Source of the DNA: Eumeta japonica | Lineage: Eukaryota > Arthropoda > Insecta > Lepidoptera > Psychidae | DNA length: 64,000 bases | Reading direction: 5' to 3' | Assembly (NCBI GenBank): GCA_005406025.1 | Contig: BGZK01002040.1 | Coordinates: 1-64,000 of the forward strand | Shown here: piece by piece, positions 23,740 to 37,940 of the stretch | How positions within the stretch are numbered: position 1 is the first letter of the stretch | How the letters are laid out: each line of letters begins with the position of its first letter | Made by a program: the position numbers and the translations under genes | The notes under the pieces: generated by a model | The model's database searches: none | The model's input: the letters and a program-made list of their open reading frames with translations, nothing else | What the model was told of the DNA's origin: nothing

Positions 23740-25420
23740 TATTGTCTATCAGTTTTTAAGCTTTTCGAGTTCAAAAATTTGAAATACTTTTGATCCTACA
23801 GGCAATCACTAAAACTTTTTACTACTTTCGATCTAAAAGCGTTCGAAATAAAATAGCTGTAAATTATGGAGCTCATCACGCTAAGAACATCGAATTCAGT
23901 GTTTTTTAAGTTCTACGAGCTCAAAAATATGGTCATAATACGTTTTGACCTCTTCGAATTCAAAAATCTATGACTATTAAAAAAAAAGCATTTTTTTCGT
24001 TTTGAATAATATATCTTTCGAATGTGTTGTTTGATTTTGATCTGTTTTACGGCATGCCACCCAATATTTAAATAGAAAAAGATGACCGAATACCAAACAT
24101 CAGTTCATCAAATGTTTCACACGTTATTTTGAAAAATTATTTTTTTTAAATATTTTGTTAACGATACCTCGATCGACGTTGTTTTTTAAGTAGAAGAGTT
24201 ACTTAGATTTTGAAATTTATCGGTAGAGTAGTTTAAAAAATATTCTGAAAATACACTTTCTGAAAATATTTTCTCAACAATATTTACTGAGAAATCAGCC
24301 AATTTTGATACGTTTATCCAAGAAATAAATTTGTCTTATAAGAGGACAACTGAATATATTTTCAAATTTATTGATAGAGCAGTTTACAAAATGTTGTAAC
24401 AAATCATTTTTATAAAATTTTTCCTCATCGGTATCTCTTGAACCAATCAACAGATTTTCATGCAGCTTACGACAATCGATACAACTGTTTGAAAGATAGA
24501 GCTGATTAGATTTATATATCGATCAGTAGTCTATAATTTATTTAGAAACGTGTGGTACTCGGGGACTGCCGCCGTAAAGCTATTACATAGCATTTTTTAT
24601 CAACTTATGCAATAATAATTATTTATTTAAATATGCAGTATTTTTTTTTCTTTGATATTAATTCAAGTTTTTCATCACTTTCTTCATTAATAAATGCACT
24701 TTGTTTATTCATATTTAAAACACTTTATACACAAATTATACGCGTATAGCTATTCACCAGCAACTGCTATTCACTGTTGTACATAGATACACTTATGTGT
24801 ACATATTTACCTACATGTATACTTACGGGGCACGAGCGGTGAGTGTGGTATTATAAATATATGATAGATACCTATACACCTATATACTTTCTCACAAACA
24901 GCTGCTTACGTATTCGTCCGATTTCGGAGCAGCTCGTCTCGATCCGTGCGAGCTTCGTACAGTCGTACCATATACATACACGTTAAGCGAACACTCGGCC
25001 GAGCTACATGGTAGGCAGAGTGGGGGGTGTTAGGTTTTATTTTTGTTATGGAATTTCTTGACTCGGTCGCCGCGCTCAAAGTCCGCGATAAAAGCTATGA
25101 AATAGCTTTAAAAAAAACAATTTTTCAAAATAAGATTCTTCAAAATGCACCTTGCAAAATTAGTTGAACGTTTCAGGAAGTCTAAATGTAAAAAAAATGC
25201 GTTTCGATCGATTTATCTGTTCAAAAGTTATATGAGGTGTACTTACACACACATAGTAACATGTACGCAAACTTATATATTCAAAAAATGGACAAAATAG
25301 ATTTTTAGGGACCTAAAATGTCAAGATATGAAAAAAATTGGATTTTTCAAATAGGACTGAAATAGTAACTTTCTAATTTATGATAAACTTTTAAATTTCA
25401 TAGTGCGAAAGTAATAAAGA
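23740..25420 (+). repeat. Dispersed non-coding repeat, long copy 2
   Basis: The segment 24100-24550 corresponds to 5210-5460 (CGGTATCTCTTGAACC, ACGACAATCGATACAACTG). The segment 25190-25420 corresponds to 5560-5820 (TTTCGATCGATTTATCTGTTC, AAAAATGGACAAAATAGATT, a GCG-AAGT end). The upstream part (23740-23990), with AGTTCAAAAAT and GAGCTCAAAAATATGG words, resembles 58440-58560. The part 24560-25070, including CGCCGCGCTCAAAGTCCGCG and AAAAGCTATGAAATAGCTTT, is extra relative to copy 1. Confidence 0.55.
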
Positions 25421-25423
25421 AGG

Positions 25424-25491
25424 CAAATTAATTCATGGGTTACAAATTAATTTATGGGTTACAAATTAACTCATGGGTTACAAATTAATAT
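25424..25491. repeat. Tandem repeat, 19-bp unit x 3.6
   Basis: The unit CAAATTAATTCATGGGTTA is repeated with one substitution in each of the second and third copies, then a partial fourth. Confidence 0.9.
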
Positions 25492-25604
25492 CAAACAAAA
25501 TCAAGTCTCAAAAATAGTATTTACAAAAGCAATGATGTTTTGTGTGACAATATACGATTTTGAGTCTTGCACGTATTTTGTTTAAATCGAAGATTTATAT
25601 TAGA

Positions 25605-25985
25605 CTAGCTGTTGCCTGCGACTTCGTTCGCGTGGTGATTATGAAACATAATAACGTTCTGAAAAGACGTGAAAGCTGTTCTTCATTTTTAAATTGCCTT
25701 TCATTACTTATGGAAAATCTTTGAAGTCATGTCCTCTTCAAAGCCATAATGTCTATAGAGATATTACTCCCTTTTCATTAATTTTCCGAATTAAAAAATA
25801 AAAAAGTCATGTATGTTCACATTTTTTTTTCTGTGACACTATTAAAAATCTAACGGCAAGTAGATACAATTTGTTTAAACCTATTCAGTAGGTACTGCAA
25901 AATAAGACAGTGCAAAATGTAAATTTACTCTCTGTCTAGACCTTAGGTTGTAATGTAACATGATAAATTGTGTCCTAAGTTAGAC
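25605..25985 (+). repeat. SINE-like repeat with CTAGCTGTTGCCTGCGACTTCG head
   Basis: The head CTAGCTGTTGCCTGCGACTT followed by CGTTCGCGTGG is a well-known lepidopteran repeat signature. The 3' part (ATAGCTTTTGTCCAATCGGTTCATT) fits its usual ending. Related short pieces lie at 34711-34760, 35682-35720 and 53268-53705. Confidence 0.6.
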
Positions 25986-26109
25986 AGTATATGACTGCTA
26001 ATAAAAAAATAGCTTTTGTCCAATCGGTTCATTTGTCTGGAGAGATGCTCGAACAAACGAATAGGCAAACAGACAAACATTTTAAAAGCATTTTTTTTGG
26101 AGTCTGTAT

Positions 26110-26113
<4 letters not shown>

Positions 26114-26144
<31 letters not shown>
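26114..26144. repeat. (TA)n microsatellite
   Basis: About 15 uninterrupted TA dinucleotides. Confidence 0.9.
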
Positions 26145-26148
<4 letters not shown>

Positions 26149-26149
26149 C

Positions 26150-29100
26150 TTACTTCTTACAAAAAATATTTAATATACATACAGATTTGACTTCCTTACG
26201 ATTTTATTATTTGAAAAGATTTAAACAGAAGACATAGTTTTTAGACAGACTTTAAAGAATTAATAATCATACATGTTTTATGGGAAAATTAAATAAATTA
26301 ATAAAAATATTTAATGAACAATATAAAAAATATATAATCGATTACGTACCGATTTATTATCGTCATTAATACAAACTGGCCGTGTGTTCTATTGATCCAT
26401 GATATATCTGTGCCTCTGATTGACCGTGGTAGGTGATCAATTTGTGTGTGCTATTTGTAATATAGATGGTTCGGAAAGCGGACAAGAATATTAAATATTA
26501 TTACAGAACATAATTCGTTTACATTAACATTTAGATTCCACACTCAATAATCGTTAATGTTGCAAGTGCATTTTTGAATAAAACAGTGCAACACTGTCTC
26601 GTGTCCATGCAATGACGGTAAACACGATAATCATACGTGTCGTCACCTGCACGGTTTCCAATGTTATATCAATAAACTTAAGGAAGATAAATATGAAAGC
26701 AAAATAAAGAAGTGAAAAAGTATTTTTATTTTATTTTAAATAGTGCATATACCGCTCTATGCCAGTATACCGATTGTATGCTTTTAGTAATTTGCGCATT
26801 TCAGTAAATTAACATAGATTATAGACAGACAGTAAATAACCTATATTTTCTTTTAATAAAATAAAATGCAGTTACAAATTAATAAATGTGTCGTCACATG
26901 AGGACGTTTCATTTATAACAATTTCAGAATGTTTATACGATGAGATTATTCATGTATTTATATTTATTTGGTTTAAATTATATAATGAGACACATATCTT
27001 TATGACGTCGGTTATTGTTACATAAATATACTTACTTAAACACATTAGTCAAAAAACGCCAGGACAACTATGAGAATAGCAATTGGCTGATTTTCTAGGT
27101 GGGTTAAATTTGTGCAGTTAAAGTACTACTATAAAACATATAATACAAAATATGTTTGTCGTTGCCATTGTAAGTGAATATAACCTCAAAACACAAAGTC
27201 TTTTATCATTTTTTTTTTTTGGAAGAGTTTATCGGACTTAACTGTGATTTTATTAGGTTGAATGTCAGCAACGTTCTGCAATCTTTGTAAAAACCTTTAC
27301 AATAATAATTTATAATTGTTGTCTGGAAAACATACGCGCGCCATAGTGAAACGGGAAATGTCACTATTGGTTTTAAGGGCCTATTACACCACCTGTTTTT
27401 AAAGTGAAATTTAACAAAACGTCACTATTAAAATTATCGTTGCGTTACACGTCCTTCTATTAACGGTTCTTAACCCCAACAACCGTTAAAAGGAGGACAG
27501 GCAAAGCAAATTTTATTTTAAAAGTTACTCTTTGTGTCTATCTATAAGTCAGTGTAAAAGCAGATTGTGGAAGAGGCTCTAAGTTTAATAAAAGGCGGTC
27601 GATAGTGAAGTAATACGATAAACGTATTTCGGACTTCGAGATGTAAACAATACTGTTTTATGTAGTAATACCACCCTTAAATCAAACATTACGGGTTTGT
27701 CGGTTACTGGTCGCACGACTGAACCGAGAATCTTCACAGTTTGTTCACATTCTTTACACTTCACAATAGTATTGTTTATGGACGAATTAAAACAATTTAT
27801 TATAATGAATCGATACAGTTCAGTTAAGCATACCTAAGTATGAATAAGCAACGACATAGATTAAAACGAATACATACTCGAGATTACGATGAACATTATT
27901 TGCCGAATAATTGATGCCACGCATCAAACATTGATTCTGTTATCAACGGATGATGTCAAATCAATCACAAGCCAATGCCGGCGTCTGTTTTTCCACTGGC
28001 GGCCGTGGCCCCGTGGCGATCGCCGCACGAGCGATACGCCGATAATGGACAGTGATCAATACTTCCGGTTGAATCGCAACAGTTTCGTGGTCGCGACTCT
28101 ATGATGACCGATTGAACATATTTAATTTTGTACGTTGCTAATAGATAAACGTATTTCCTCACAGGTAAAACGAGAAATATCGATTTTGCAAATAAAAGAA
28201 TTCAATATCGTAGGTAAGTGCGAACGTTATAAAAAATATATATATAGTCAAATCGATGTCGAAAATCGATAGAGTGGGACGATTCAATCTTACGTATACA
28301 CGCAACACTATTTAGTTTTTACAAAATATTGTATAACAATGCGAGGAGATAAATTAGTCAGACGAAACGCTCCCAATAAGTACATCATCATTACGTAACC
28401 AACTTCACGGCGGCTGTTTCGTATGTTGTACTGCAAATAATTGCGGTTTCTTCTATGAAGATAAAATACTCTTCTCTACTATCTATAGCGTAATAGCAGC
28501 TGACAGCAATTGGCGTCATAGGCGTGACATTGGTTTAATCAGTACTCACTGGCCAAGTTGTAATATTTCCTGTAATATTGCAAAATTAATAATTGTGATG
28601 ACATTGTTTAGCGCATATTTATCCATGTTGACAAATAAACTTGTTTGGACTTAGAACGTGACGCGAAATATCTTTAAAATCAGACAGAAATATACTGATG
28701 TTAGAATATAAAGAAATGATACGAAAGGGCTATATGGTCTAGTTTTAATAAAGCCCTAATAATTAGTCTTAGAGACGTAAATGCGGTTAGATTACTTAAT
28801 ATAATAAGGGCAAAAGTTGATACGATCTTGAGTTGTGTGCGGGCGGAATGGCATGAATACGTGATGGCGTGATGATTCCTGTTTTTGTATAAAGTACATC
28901 GATATCGTTCGATTTAAATAGAAATATGTGTGTATTTTCGTCAATATATCTGTGTAAAAACATAAAAATAGGCCAGTATACATACTGTTAAAATACAATA
29001 CGTCGGTCTCAGCTCGTGAAAAAAGCCAGTTGATAATTTAAATTAAGAGTATCGTTGGAGAGGTACACAAGTTTATGGATTCTAAACAGGTACCCCAGGG

Positions 29101-30680
29101 TCTGGTGCTGAGGAGGCGACACTGCGTCGAGAGAGTCCACGAAACTGGCACGTCTTGGTTATCGACGAAAGCGACTAGGTAGCACATACCTTTCATGTCA
29201 AAAATACAGCCTCCGCTTTGTTCACCTGATAAGTACTTGTAACGATTTGGTATAGTTCAGAAGTAATCCAATTTTGACCTAGCAATCGATTTATTTCGGT
29301 TTCACCGTGTAATGTCTTCGGCCTTCCCGCGACCTTTGGCATACAGAGTTTGGGGTCCTTGTATTCCAATAGCCGTGTTATAATTAACCTTATAAATTAT
29401 AACGCATTTACATAAAAGCTACGCGTGTGTCATTTGTAGGTACGGTGCGTGCTTAAAAGCAGCGTTTAGCTCGGTAACCATTTGTGGTCATGTTGAATGG
29501 TTGTATACCTTCAGTTTCGCATTTATCTTGATGAAATGAATTCAGACTGTTTTTTGGCAGGAAAGTGAAAAGCGATGTTGTGATTTTTCTTATTTTGCTT
29601 TAATTGCGTTTTTCAAATGGCAAAGGAGTAGTGACGGTAGAATCTGTTTGTGAACGTGCACAAACGTAGAGAAATGAAATAAAAATGTGGATAATATTTT
29701 CTCATTCACATCCAAGAAGACATTTTGTTTCCTTTTTTATTTTACAAAAATAAGAGTTATTCTCTTCTTTAGGCTATAATTAATGAGAATAACCCTGTTG
29801 TTGTTTGTGAAATCTGTTAAATATATATTTGAAGACAGTTTTTTTAGTGTTTTCAATTTATTTGAACGTTTATACATATTTTGTAAGATGACTTAAAAAG
29901 GTTTACTTGTGGTAATGTTATTAACCTTTTTAGACGACATTTAGTTAACCGTTGAACAAATATTTAGAAATCTCATCCAGTTTTCAATTTTCATTTTAAC
30001 AGCAATTCATGGTAAAATTGCATTAAGAATGGATCCGACTTTATACATGTGATTTAAATTTTACTGAAATTTTTTTTTCAGAATCTCTATCATCCTCACA
30101 TTATGTATAAAACATTTTTTTATTTATATCCTATCTAAATCCATGAAATATTAACTAAAAAGCGCGAAAAATCCAAACTTACCGATTTATCAGCGTCGAT
30201 AACATACTGTGTTGGTTGTATCTGAGATAAAATTAGTTTGAGCTTGTATTTCAGTAGAGATTTTTAACAGATAGCGCCATTTAAGTGTTCTGGTGAGATT
30301 AAAAATTTAGAACGATAACTGAAAGTCGTTTTGTCAAAGCACAATCAGACAAATCTACCTAGAATAGATGCATTCATGAGGACATCATATTTTGCATCAA
30401 ACCCCGATTTTACTTCCGCTGAGGTAAAATGAGTTAAAAAAGCTGCAAATTATTTTTTGTATTAAATTATATATTACAATCCATTATATAAGTTTTCATT
30501 AATACACTCAGCTGTACATAAGCAAAAACATAACCTACTCTTTAATTGGTCATTAAAATTGCTCCAAAGCCGTTATTCTACGTTTATATCAATAATTTAT
30601 TAGTAATTATACGTAATACTATTTACGTTGCCTCAAGTTTGTTACGTTTATTTAAGTAAATATTTTGATTTATGTGAACA
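26150..30680. other. Intron, mostly unassigned
   Basis: No supported gene. A piece at about 27370-27520 (GGGCCTATTACACCACC...) resembles a lepidopteran repeat start. A GC-rich patch lies at about 27980-28100. A fragment of MITE family A is at 28385-28434. Open frames at 27889-28162 on both strands overlap each other and show no recognisable domain. Confidence 0.4.
28385..28434 (-). mobile_element. MITE family A, fragment
   Basis: CAACTTCACGGCGGCTGTTTCG followed by TATGTTGTACTG matches, on the opposite strand, the GTACAACGC...GCCGTTGTGAAGTT end of the copies at 15384 and 62845. The other end is not clear. Confidence 0.5.
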
Positions 30681-30689
30681 ATGAGAAAA

Positions 30690-30880
30690 CAGGTAAGAAG
30701 TCATAAAAATAGTTCACATCAATATAAACGTGATTTTAAACATTCTTTCTTTCTTCTCATAACTTTACACCATTTATTTCGTATTTTAGCATCTTTTGGA
30801 ACAGGGAAATGGGTATGTACTACTAGTACTGTTATTGCAAGTTTGGTTCGAGAAAATATTTGCAAATTATTTTGGCTTCT
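30690..30880 (-). pseudogene. Possible second degenerate THAP-like exon
   Basis: On the minus strand a stretch reads HTHFPVPKDAKIRNKWCKV then MRRKKECLKSRLY and a stop before CEL. The pattern of an F-x-V-P block, R-x-x-W and R-R, then an aromatic residue before a Cys-Glu pair, matches the middle and end of a THAP domain and parallels the relic at 17396-17579. The N-terminal Cys pair is only seen in another frame, around CKYFLEPN. A GTGTGACGTCAT motif lies upstream at about 30958-30969. Identification rests on pattern matching by eye, so it is tentative. Confidence 0.4.
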
Positions 30881-30989
30881 TCCATTCTCTATAAAGTGAT
30901 TAAAACTGAAAATCTGCGCGAAGTAACTGAAACACTTGTTGTAAACAACATTTGAGACGTGTGACGTCATCCAAAGCATGCGACCATAG

Positions 30990-33235
30990 CGGCGTATGAA
31001 CGTCTCAACCTTATTCAAAATTTTAAATAATACTTTCAGAATTACTTCCAAAATTACCAAGACTACATTTTTTTCTCCATTACACAGCTGCACACAATCA
31101 ATTACGAAAAAAAGTAGACGCTTAGTACCCGATTGATCTTTTTCTTATTCGTGTGAACGACGACTCCTGCAACAAGTTGGGCGGGGAGCGGCAGCGAGGT
31201 GCTTCCGTCCTCTGTGCCCTTCTCCACAAACGGCACTCGCCATAAAGAAAAATTCATTCGCGCATGAACTTTGCCACTCGTTAAATTTTTGCCGCGATAA
31301 CGTGAATTACACCGGGTCCGGGTCCTGCTTCTACTTAACTACCGTGCTCCGTCACTGCGTATGTGCCCTGCTTCGAGAAACACTGGAAAATTTGTGGCGT
31401 TTTCTATTTATTTTACTATAGCTTTTGTTCCCGGCTACATCCGCGTGGGTATAGAATAAACTCCATCGCATTTTTATAAAGATCGATCACGCTGAAAACT
31501 TCGAACTTAGTCCCGAACTCGATTTCGAACTTAGTCTTAAGCTAGGTCTCCATTCCGGCCCGCTTACGAACCGGATCTCAATTATGTTAATACCAACTCA
31601 GTCGACCATCAAGGTAGTTTCAGGACTTTGAATAAAGAGCAATATCCGTTTGGAATTATCTAGAACTAGATGAAAGTACACGAAGACCTGTGGTTTACTG
31701 AAGTGGTCTTATCCATATGAGATGCGAAGTTTTATCCGCATTCGTGTCGACTGCAGGTCTTCATGAGTTTGACTACGGTGTATTCGATTTGGAGTGTCTA
31801 GGAATCTATAGTTACATAACTTTGACGCCGACGGTCGGTAGCAGTCAAAAGTAGGTAAACACTTTGTTGGGTTCAAAAGAGCCAAGAGTTGCCGATTTTT
31901 TATTATACCTCTTTTGTCTAGTTCAACGGTCGCTACCAGATATTAAAACGAAATATTCACACATGTTCTTAGATATTTTCTGTCGATTGTTGTTGGAGAT
32001 CATTTGATTTTTTTCGTTAATGTTTGAATAAATAATGTGAATTACATTATAATACAATACAGAAACAAAGTATTTGGTATTTTTCCAATGTGGGACCGGC
32101 ATTGAATCGTTCGGGGTACGCATATAGCTGAAGAGGTAACTGGACAGAGGTACTAATGAAGAAACAGAAAAAAAATAACTTTTTAAAATATAAAATTGGT
32201 TTCAATCAAAGATAAATCCGTTCATGGTGTCAAAATACATAATACTTTAAATGTCACTGAGCTATGATAAACTTTTAGGTGTGCCTACTTGCTTGGTAAC
32301 AAAAGCAATTGGATTGCGAGGATATTTATCTATTTATATTTTTTCATGGAACATGACGCAAATAGGTAACTAACGTCGCGCCAACTTATAAATAAGCAAA
32401 GTAGCTAAGTTACTTACTCATGCGACGTTAGTAACCATGTGGTAATTAATGCTCATTAAAATATTTTCAATTTTTTATTTATTTTTTAAACTTGTAATAA
32501 TGAAGTGGTGAATATGTTTTTTAAGTTTGAAAAACATACCGAATTTTAATTTTGCTCGTCACCTATTGTAATATAATCGTATATATATATATATATATAT
32601 ATATACAATATTATTTAGTACAATTGTAATGATAAACTATACGATGATTATCCAAACATTACACACATCGAAATAATTATTTTGTTCAATTCTTCTTTCA
32701 GACACAAAATATAGGCTACTTTATTTCACATCATTATGCTTTCAAACGTGACCATTGCTATTAAATTCCGAGACGATAGAGTCGACATTTATTTACATTT
32801 TCTCAATGTATTAGATCCCCTTTCGTGAGAACAACGTCTTGTAACCAGTTCTAGTAATTTATTTTACAAAAAAAAAACGCATCGATATTTTATAATAAAA
32901 CAATTAGCATTATCATAATATAGCACAGTTTTCGGAATGGTATGATGTACGTCATTTTGTCTAAATTATAAAGTAGTTATATATAAATATTATCCCCTTA
33001 CGTAATGCACATTTTTCGCGTCTATCGTTAACGTTGGTCTCGTTAATAAGCGTTGAGGAGTTGATTGTACATAACGGATTTCGGCGGGCATTTGTTAATT
33101 TTTAGCAATGCGTGAAATGTTGCGAGCGGTCGGTCACAGCTCGGCAGCGGCGGCGATGACGGGCTGTTGAAATACAACAATGCACATTTAATATCGGCCC
33201 TCGGAATAATAATAATAATTTTTTCGGACATATAT
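30990..33235. other. Intron, no gene seen
   Basis: A GC-richer patch at 31170-31400 has no recognised coding content. An (AT)n run lies at 32579-32605. The rest is unassigned. Confidence 0.45.
32579..32605. repeat. (AT)n microsatellite
   Basis: About 13 AT dinucleotides without interruption. Confidence 0.9.
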
Positions 33236-33480
33236 ACACAGCACCGTCTGGCCCCAAACTAAGCAACGAGGCTTGTATTATGGGTACCAGACAGTTGATA
33301 TACTACATACATACTTTTTTTTTTGTAAATATATTCGTATAATACACAGAAACACCCAGACTCAACACAAACATTAATTTTTAATCAAATAAATAAATGT
33401 TTGTCTTGTGCGGGAAAGAACCCACAACCCAGCGCGACAGGTAGGGTCACTATCACTGCGCCAATCAGGCAGTCGATCGA
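33236..33480 (-). repeat. tRNA-derived SINE, near full length
   Basis: On the minus strand the head reads TGCCTGATTGGCGCAGTGAT (A box) and GGGTTGTGGGTTCTTTCCCG (decayed B box). CACAAGACAAACATTTATTT and TTGAGTCTGGGTGTTTCTGT follow, and the end is GGCCAGACGGTG. This matches the familiar lepidopteran SINE with GTGGCGCAGTGG...CACAAGACAAATATTTGT...GAGTCTGGGTGTT. An open frame on the plus strand over the head is a by-product. Confidence 0.75.
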
Positions 33481-36400
33481 ACACAATGAAAGAGATTGAC
33501 CATTATAAAAGCGGTAACACCAGATTAGAATTAAAATCGTCCGGCGGTGGTGGACATTCGCCATTATTTTCACGTTTGACGTTAAAAATCGAGTTAAAAA
33601 ACATTTCAGTTATACAACTTGTATTATTGTGTTCATTGTGAAAACTTTACGATATTAATTTTTAGAGAGTGAAATAAAAATAACACAGAAATAATAATAT
33701 TGAATGGGTGTAAAATTAAGTTTTAATGAGGTTTGATCTTTCAAATGCTTTGTGATTTCGGAAAGTAGATTTTAAATCGTATCATATTAATTTTCCCTGT
33801 GGGAAAACGTGCTAAAAGATCTGGAACAGTTAAGGGTATTCATGTAGGCGAGTGTCCAAGCCGACGGAGCCGCATATGAACTATAGATAACCCTTTATGA
33901 CATTAGGATTGGTTAGTGTTTATTCAAAGGTTGCGAGAGAAACGAGAAGGCTAAACTGGAGTTTATCGTAATATTTTGGTGGTGAAATGTTTGTGGCTTA
34001 CACAATATATAACCTACCTACACACACAGGCAGGTGTTATTTTGCATAAAACTATTTCGTGTGTCGTTGCACCCGGAATGAATAATATTTTGGGTTGTAT
34101 TCTTTTTACTATTGAAGTTTGTAATATAAAATGATTTTTACCTATTTTGAGCATAAAAAGCGACTGTGGGGCAAAAAATTCTACCAGAAAATAACGACAA
34201 AGAGAAAATAATATTTTTCTTCTAAATCACTTTTAGGTAAGCGTTATTGCAGACAGGCACGTAACATCTGCCAATATATATGTGTATTATGTGTCTGTAC
34301 GTCGATAGTTTTTTACCAGATGTACATATAATTAAAATGTTCTGTCGTTGTTAGGTGGCTGTTGTTTAACTTGTAACAAGCGGAGTCGATATTGTGTTAT
34401 AAAAAAAAAATGAAATAAATAAATTTTAACGCTGTATAAGAATCATCTGTACCGTGTTTCCAAGAAAATGATACTGCCTTTTTTTTGGTTTACTATTTTT
34501 AAAGTAAAACTTCTTTAGGCGCGACTTGAGAGTTACCGGAAAACTTTATTGGACGGAAGTAACTCTATTTCCATTGTGCGCAGTCTCCACATTCATAATT
34601 CGAACTTTGAATACTTCGAATATTCAAATTCGAAATGGTCTATACTCGAAAACGGCAATATCAAAATAAGCCCTTAATAAATCTATTAAAATTATTTTTT
34701 TAATAACTACCTGCACCAGCGGCTTCGCTCGGATGGACATAGAGTAAATTTTCTCATAGTATTTAAGTTCCCATCGTTGTCATTAAATAGAGGCTTTTCA
34801 ACGATGGTCATAAAAGTCAGTAGGTAATGAGCACCTCCGACGGAGTTGCTCATCACCGACGTCACGTTAAACTATCATAGAATCATCATTCTGCCATCCA
34901 TCGATGACATAAAATCATTCCACCGGCTCTTAGTGACTTAAACAGCGCTCTCAACGGGAATAGACAGTTGACCTATCCCTTCCTGTTGAATTTGTGTATC
35001 CACACTTTTAAGTACTACAGTAAAACAGTTGCTTCATATCCAAAAAAAACCAGTCATTCAGTCAAAGTTGTCGGTCTATCAATGTCAGACTAAACATTGC
35101 TTGTTTATACTATTTCGTTATCGTTAGTTTCTTGAATAATTTAATAGTGAGCGAGCTAGTCGTCAATAAAAATAAAATACACAGTGATCAGCCCATCTTG
35201 CACGAGCGTCAATGATAACTTTTTTGTGGCTGATTTTTCTTCTTCAAACTTCTTCAAAGCTAGAAGGATTTATCAATTTGAAAATTGCTTTCGGTTTGAC
35301 AAAGTCATACATGTACATTTTTTTTTATTTGAAGTGCATGCGGTTAACCCCAATTAAATGTTCATTAAACGTGAAAGAAAAGCCTATTTGTTCAAAATAT
35401 TTTTTTTTCTTTTGATTTCAAAGAAATAATGAGTAACTTTGTTTTAAAATGTTTTTATCCGAGTTCCTAATAAATGATATCCTAACTAATATTACAGATT
35501 TTCATTTCCATATATAAATTTGATTCCAAAATTTTCTTAACGTATTTTTCATAAGCCTCTATTATATTATATTTATTGTAGTTAGTTTGCCAAGTCGCCG
35601 GAGCCAGAAATCTAATCGAATATTTTCTAATTAAAGGTAATGTTTATAAACACATGTGGACCAATGCTCGTAAATAATAAACTAGCTGTGGTCGCAGCTC
35701 CGCTCGCGGGGACAACCCATATTGTTGTTTAAATTTTCATGTACATAAAGTAGAATTTTACTTCGGTATGTTAATTATGAGATAAATAATAATGAAACAA
35801 ATATTTTCAATTAAAACATACTTCAGATGCCTCAGGTATTCGGTGATTCTTTCTTACTTTACTTGAAAACATATATTTTATTTATATCAAGTCGATCGTC
35901 CACCGTCTAGATGTTAAAGACTAAAATGATTGTGAGTCATTCTTAGTAAAAAGACATTATATTATCACGGACTTTTTCTAGATTTTTTGAAGATTCACAG
36001 TCATGTAGTACATTAATTTTATATATTTCTTATGATTTCATCATTTAAATGCATATAAAGCATTTTTTTCCCGAAAACATTCACCATTATTGTCACTGCT
36101 TTTGTACGTGATTTTATAAATAGTAAATCTTGGCCAGATAATATAGCTATGAATTATTTTTTTTTAATTAATGTAAATAAAAAAAATGATAATCAGATAA
36201 GTGTTTCTCGCGTAAAAGATATGAACGGATAGCTAGACAGAGGGACGTTGAGTTTAATAGAATGTAATAAAGAAGATAGAAATAAAATATAAATTTAAAT
36301 AACTTAAAGAAAACCTCATTTACCACGCACCAATAAAGCAGCACACGAAATAAAACGACGTTTTGGATTACCATGAATTTTAAATTTAAAAATTAGGGTA

Positions 36401-37940
36401 TGTTTTAATTTGAGCTTGATTTGTTATTAATGAAGTTTATTTTTTTTGTACGTTTTTGTAATGTAGTGTGCAAGTTAGTAAGTTACTGAGACATTCAAGG
36501 TATGTCACATGCCAGACAGTATACAATTTAGAGTTTAATACAGCACTTATTTAATTTGTTTGTTAGCACTGGTGATTGCTCTAATCATTTAGGTCCACAT
36601 GTGTCAATTCACAGAGCCAATTCCTTGACATGAATGTGAGAATTTTGAGTTAATATTTGTTTCGCACTTTTGAACGATTATTTGTGTATTCTTGCAATAA
36701 ACGGTAAACATTGCCAAGATGCGTCATCGATGACGTGGGAAGTAAGGTCAAATAACTGTACATTTTAAACATTACAGTTATCTCTACTCTATTAACATGT
36801 TTATTTGATTCAATCCCAGATTTTGCCTGCTAGTTGCAACTAACTAGCATAACTACATACATAACAATATACGTAGTTGTAAATAAATTAAAAAACAATT
36901 AATAAAGATGCCAGTTGTTAATATTAAATTTTATTTTCTTTTGGGTTAATATAACACAATATTTTAAAATGAACAAAACACCTTGAAGTAACAACATATG
37001 AAGTATTTTCAGTTTACTGATTTATTATGTATACAACGCCCCTTGCACTAGTATGCTTCAAGTAAAAGTAGAAACAGCCGATGTTTTTAAGTAGTAATTC
37101 ATAAATATGACTATAAATCATTTTTTTTTCTAACAGAAAGTTAATATAATCAAGGAGAAAAAACTTATGTATAAACTTATTGTAACAGGTACTTACGTTT
37201 TACTACAAATAGAATACTATATAAGCGCACCCTGAATGACTATAAAAACTATCAGTTTTAAATCAGCTGGCGTCCCGGCATATTTGCGTCAGTGTTGCCA
37301 TCTGTGAGTTTAAAAAAGTGCTGAATGCTGCGCGCCATAATTTGAATATATCTCCGAAAAGCAGAATTTTCTGACTACGTGATAAAGCCTTAAACCCCGT
37401 CCTGTGACCAAGCGTCACGTAATATGGATATATTATCTAAAGTATATATACATAAACATTTTCAAACAACACATATTTTTTTCATTTTTACATCACTATT
37501 TCAAAGTGTATTAATGTGTATAAACATTAAACGGGCTTAAGAACGAGCATGTTGTTAGATTAAAAAATACGGATTTAGTATCAAAATGGACGACATTTCA
37601 ATTACAAGATATATTACTGTAATAGTATAAGACAACGCAACTACGTCAATTTGCTTGATTTATGTTTTGGCTACGCCGAATTTGTTATTTTGTTATATTG
37701 TTGATAGTTGTCATATTAAACCTTCGGACAACAAAGCAAAAAAAAAATTACAATCTATTATCTTTAAACAATGACAACATATATTATAGTTTGTTTATTT
37801 AGTATTGTTAACAATTCTTTTGATATTTTTGTAATAATAATTTCGATACTTAATGGCAATACGTTTACCTATACATACGATGCTGTTAAATTGAAAAAAA
37901 AATTAAAAAAAATGAAATTAACAGTAATTTCATTTGTTTG
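33481..37940. other. Intron, mostly unassigned AT-rich sequence
   Basis: Short repeat heads occur at 34711-34760 (CCAGCGGCTTCGCTCGG) and 35682-35720 (AAACTAGCTGTGGTCGCAGC), both of the style of 25605-25985. Nothing else can be supported. Confidence 0.45.

Noticed and set aside
27889..28162. GC-rich patch with open frames on both strands, considered as an exon
   Set aside because: No recognisable protein motif, and the frames overlap antisense. Composition alone does not justify a gene.
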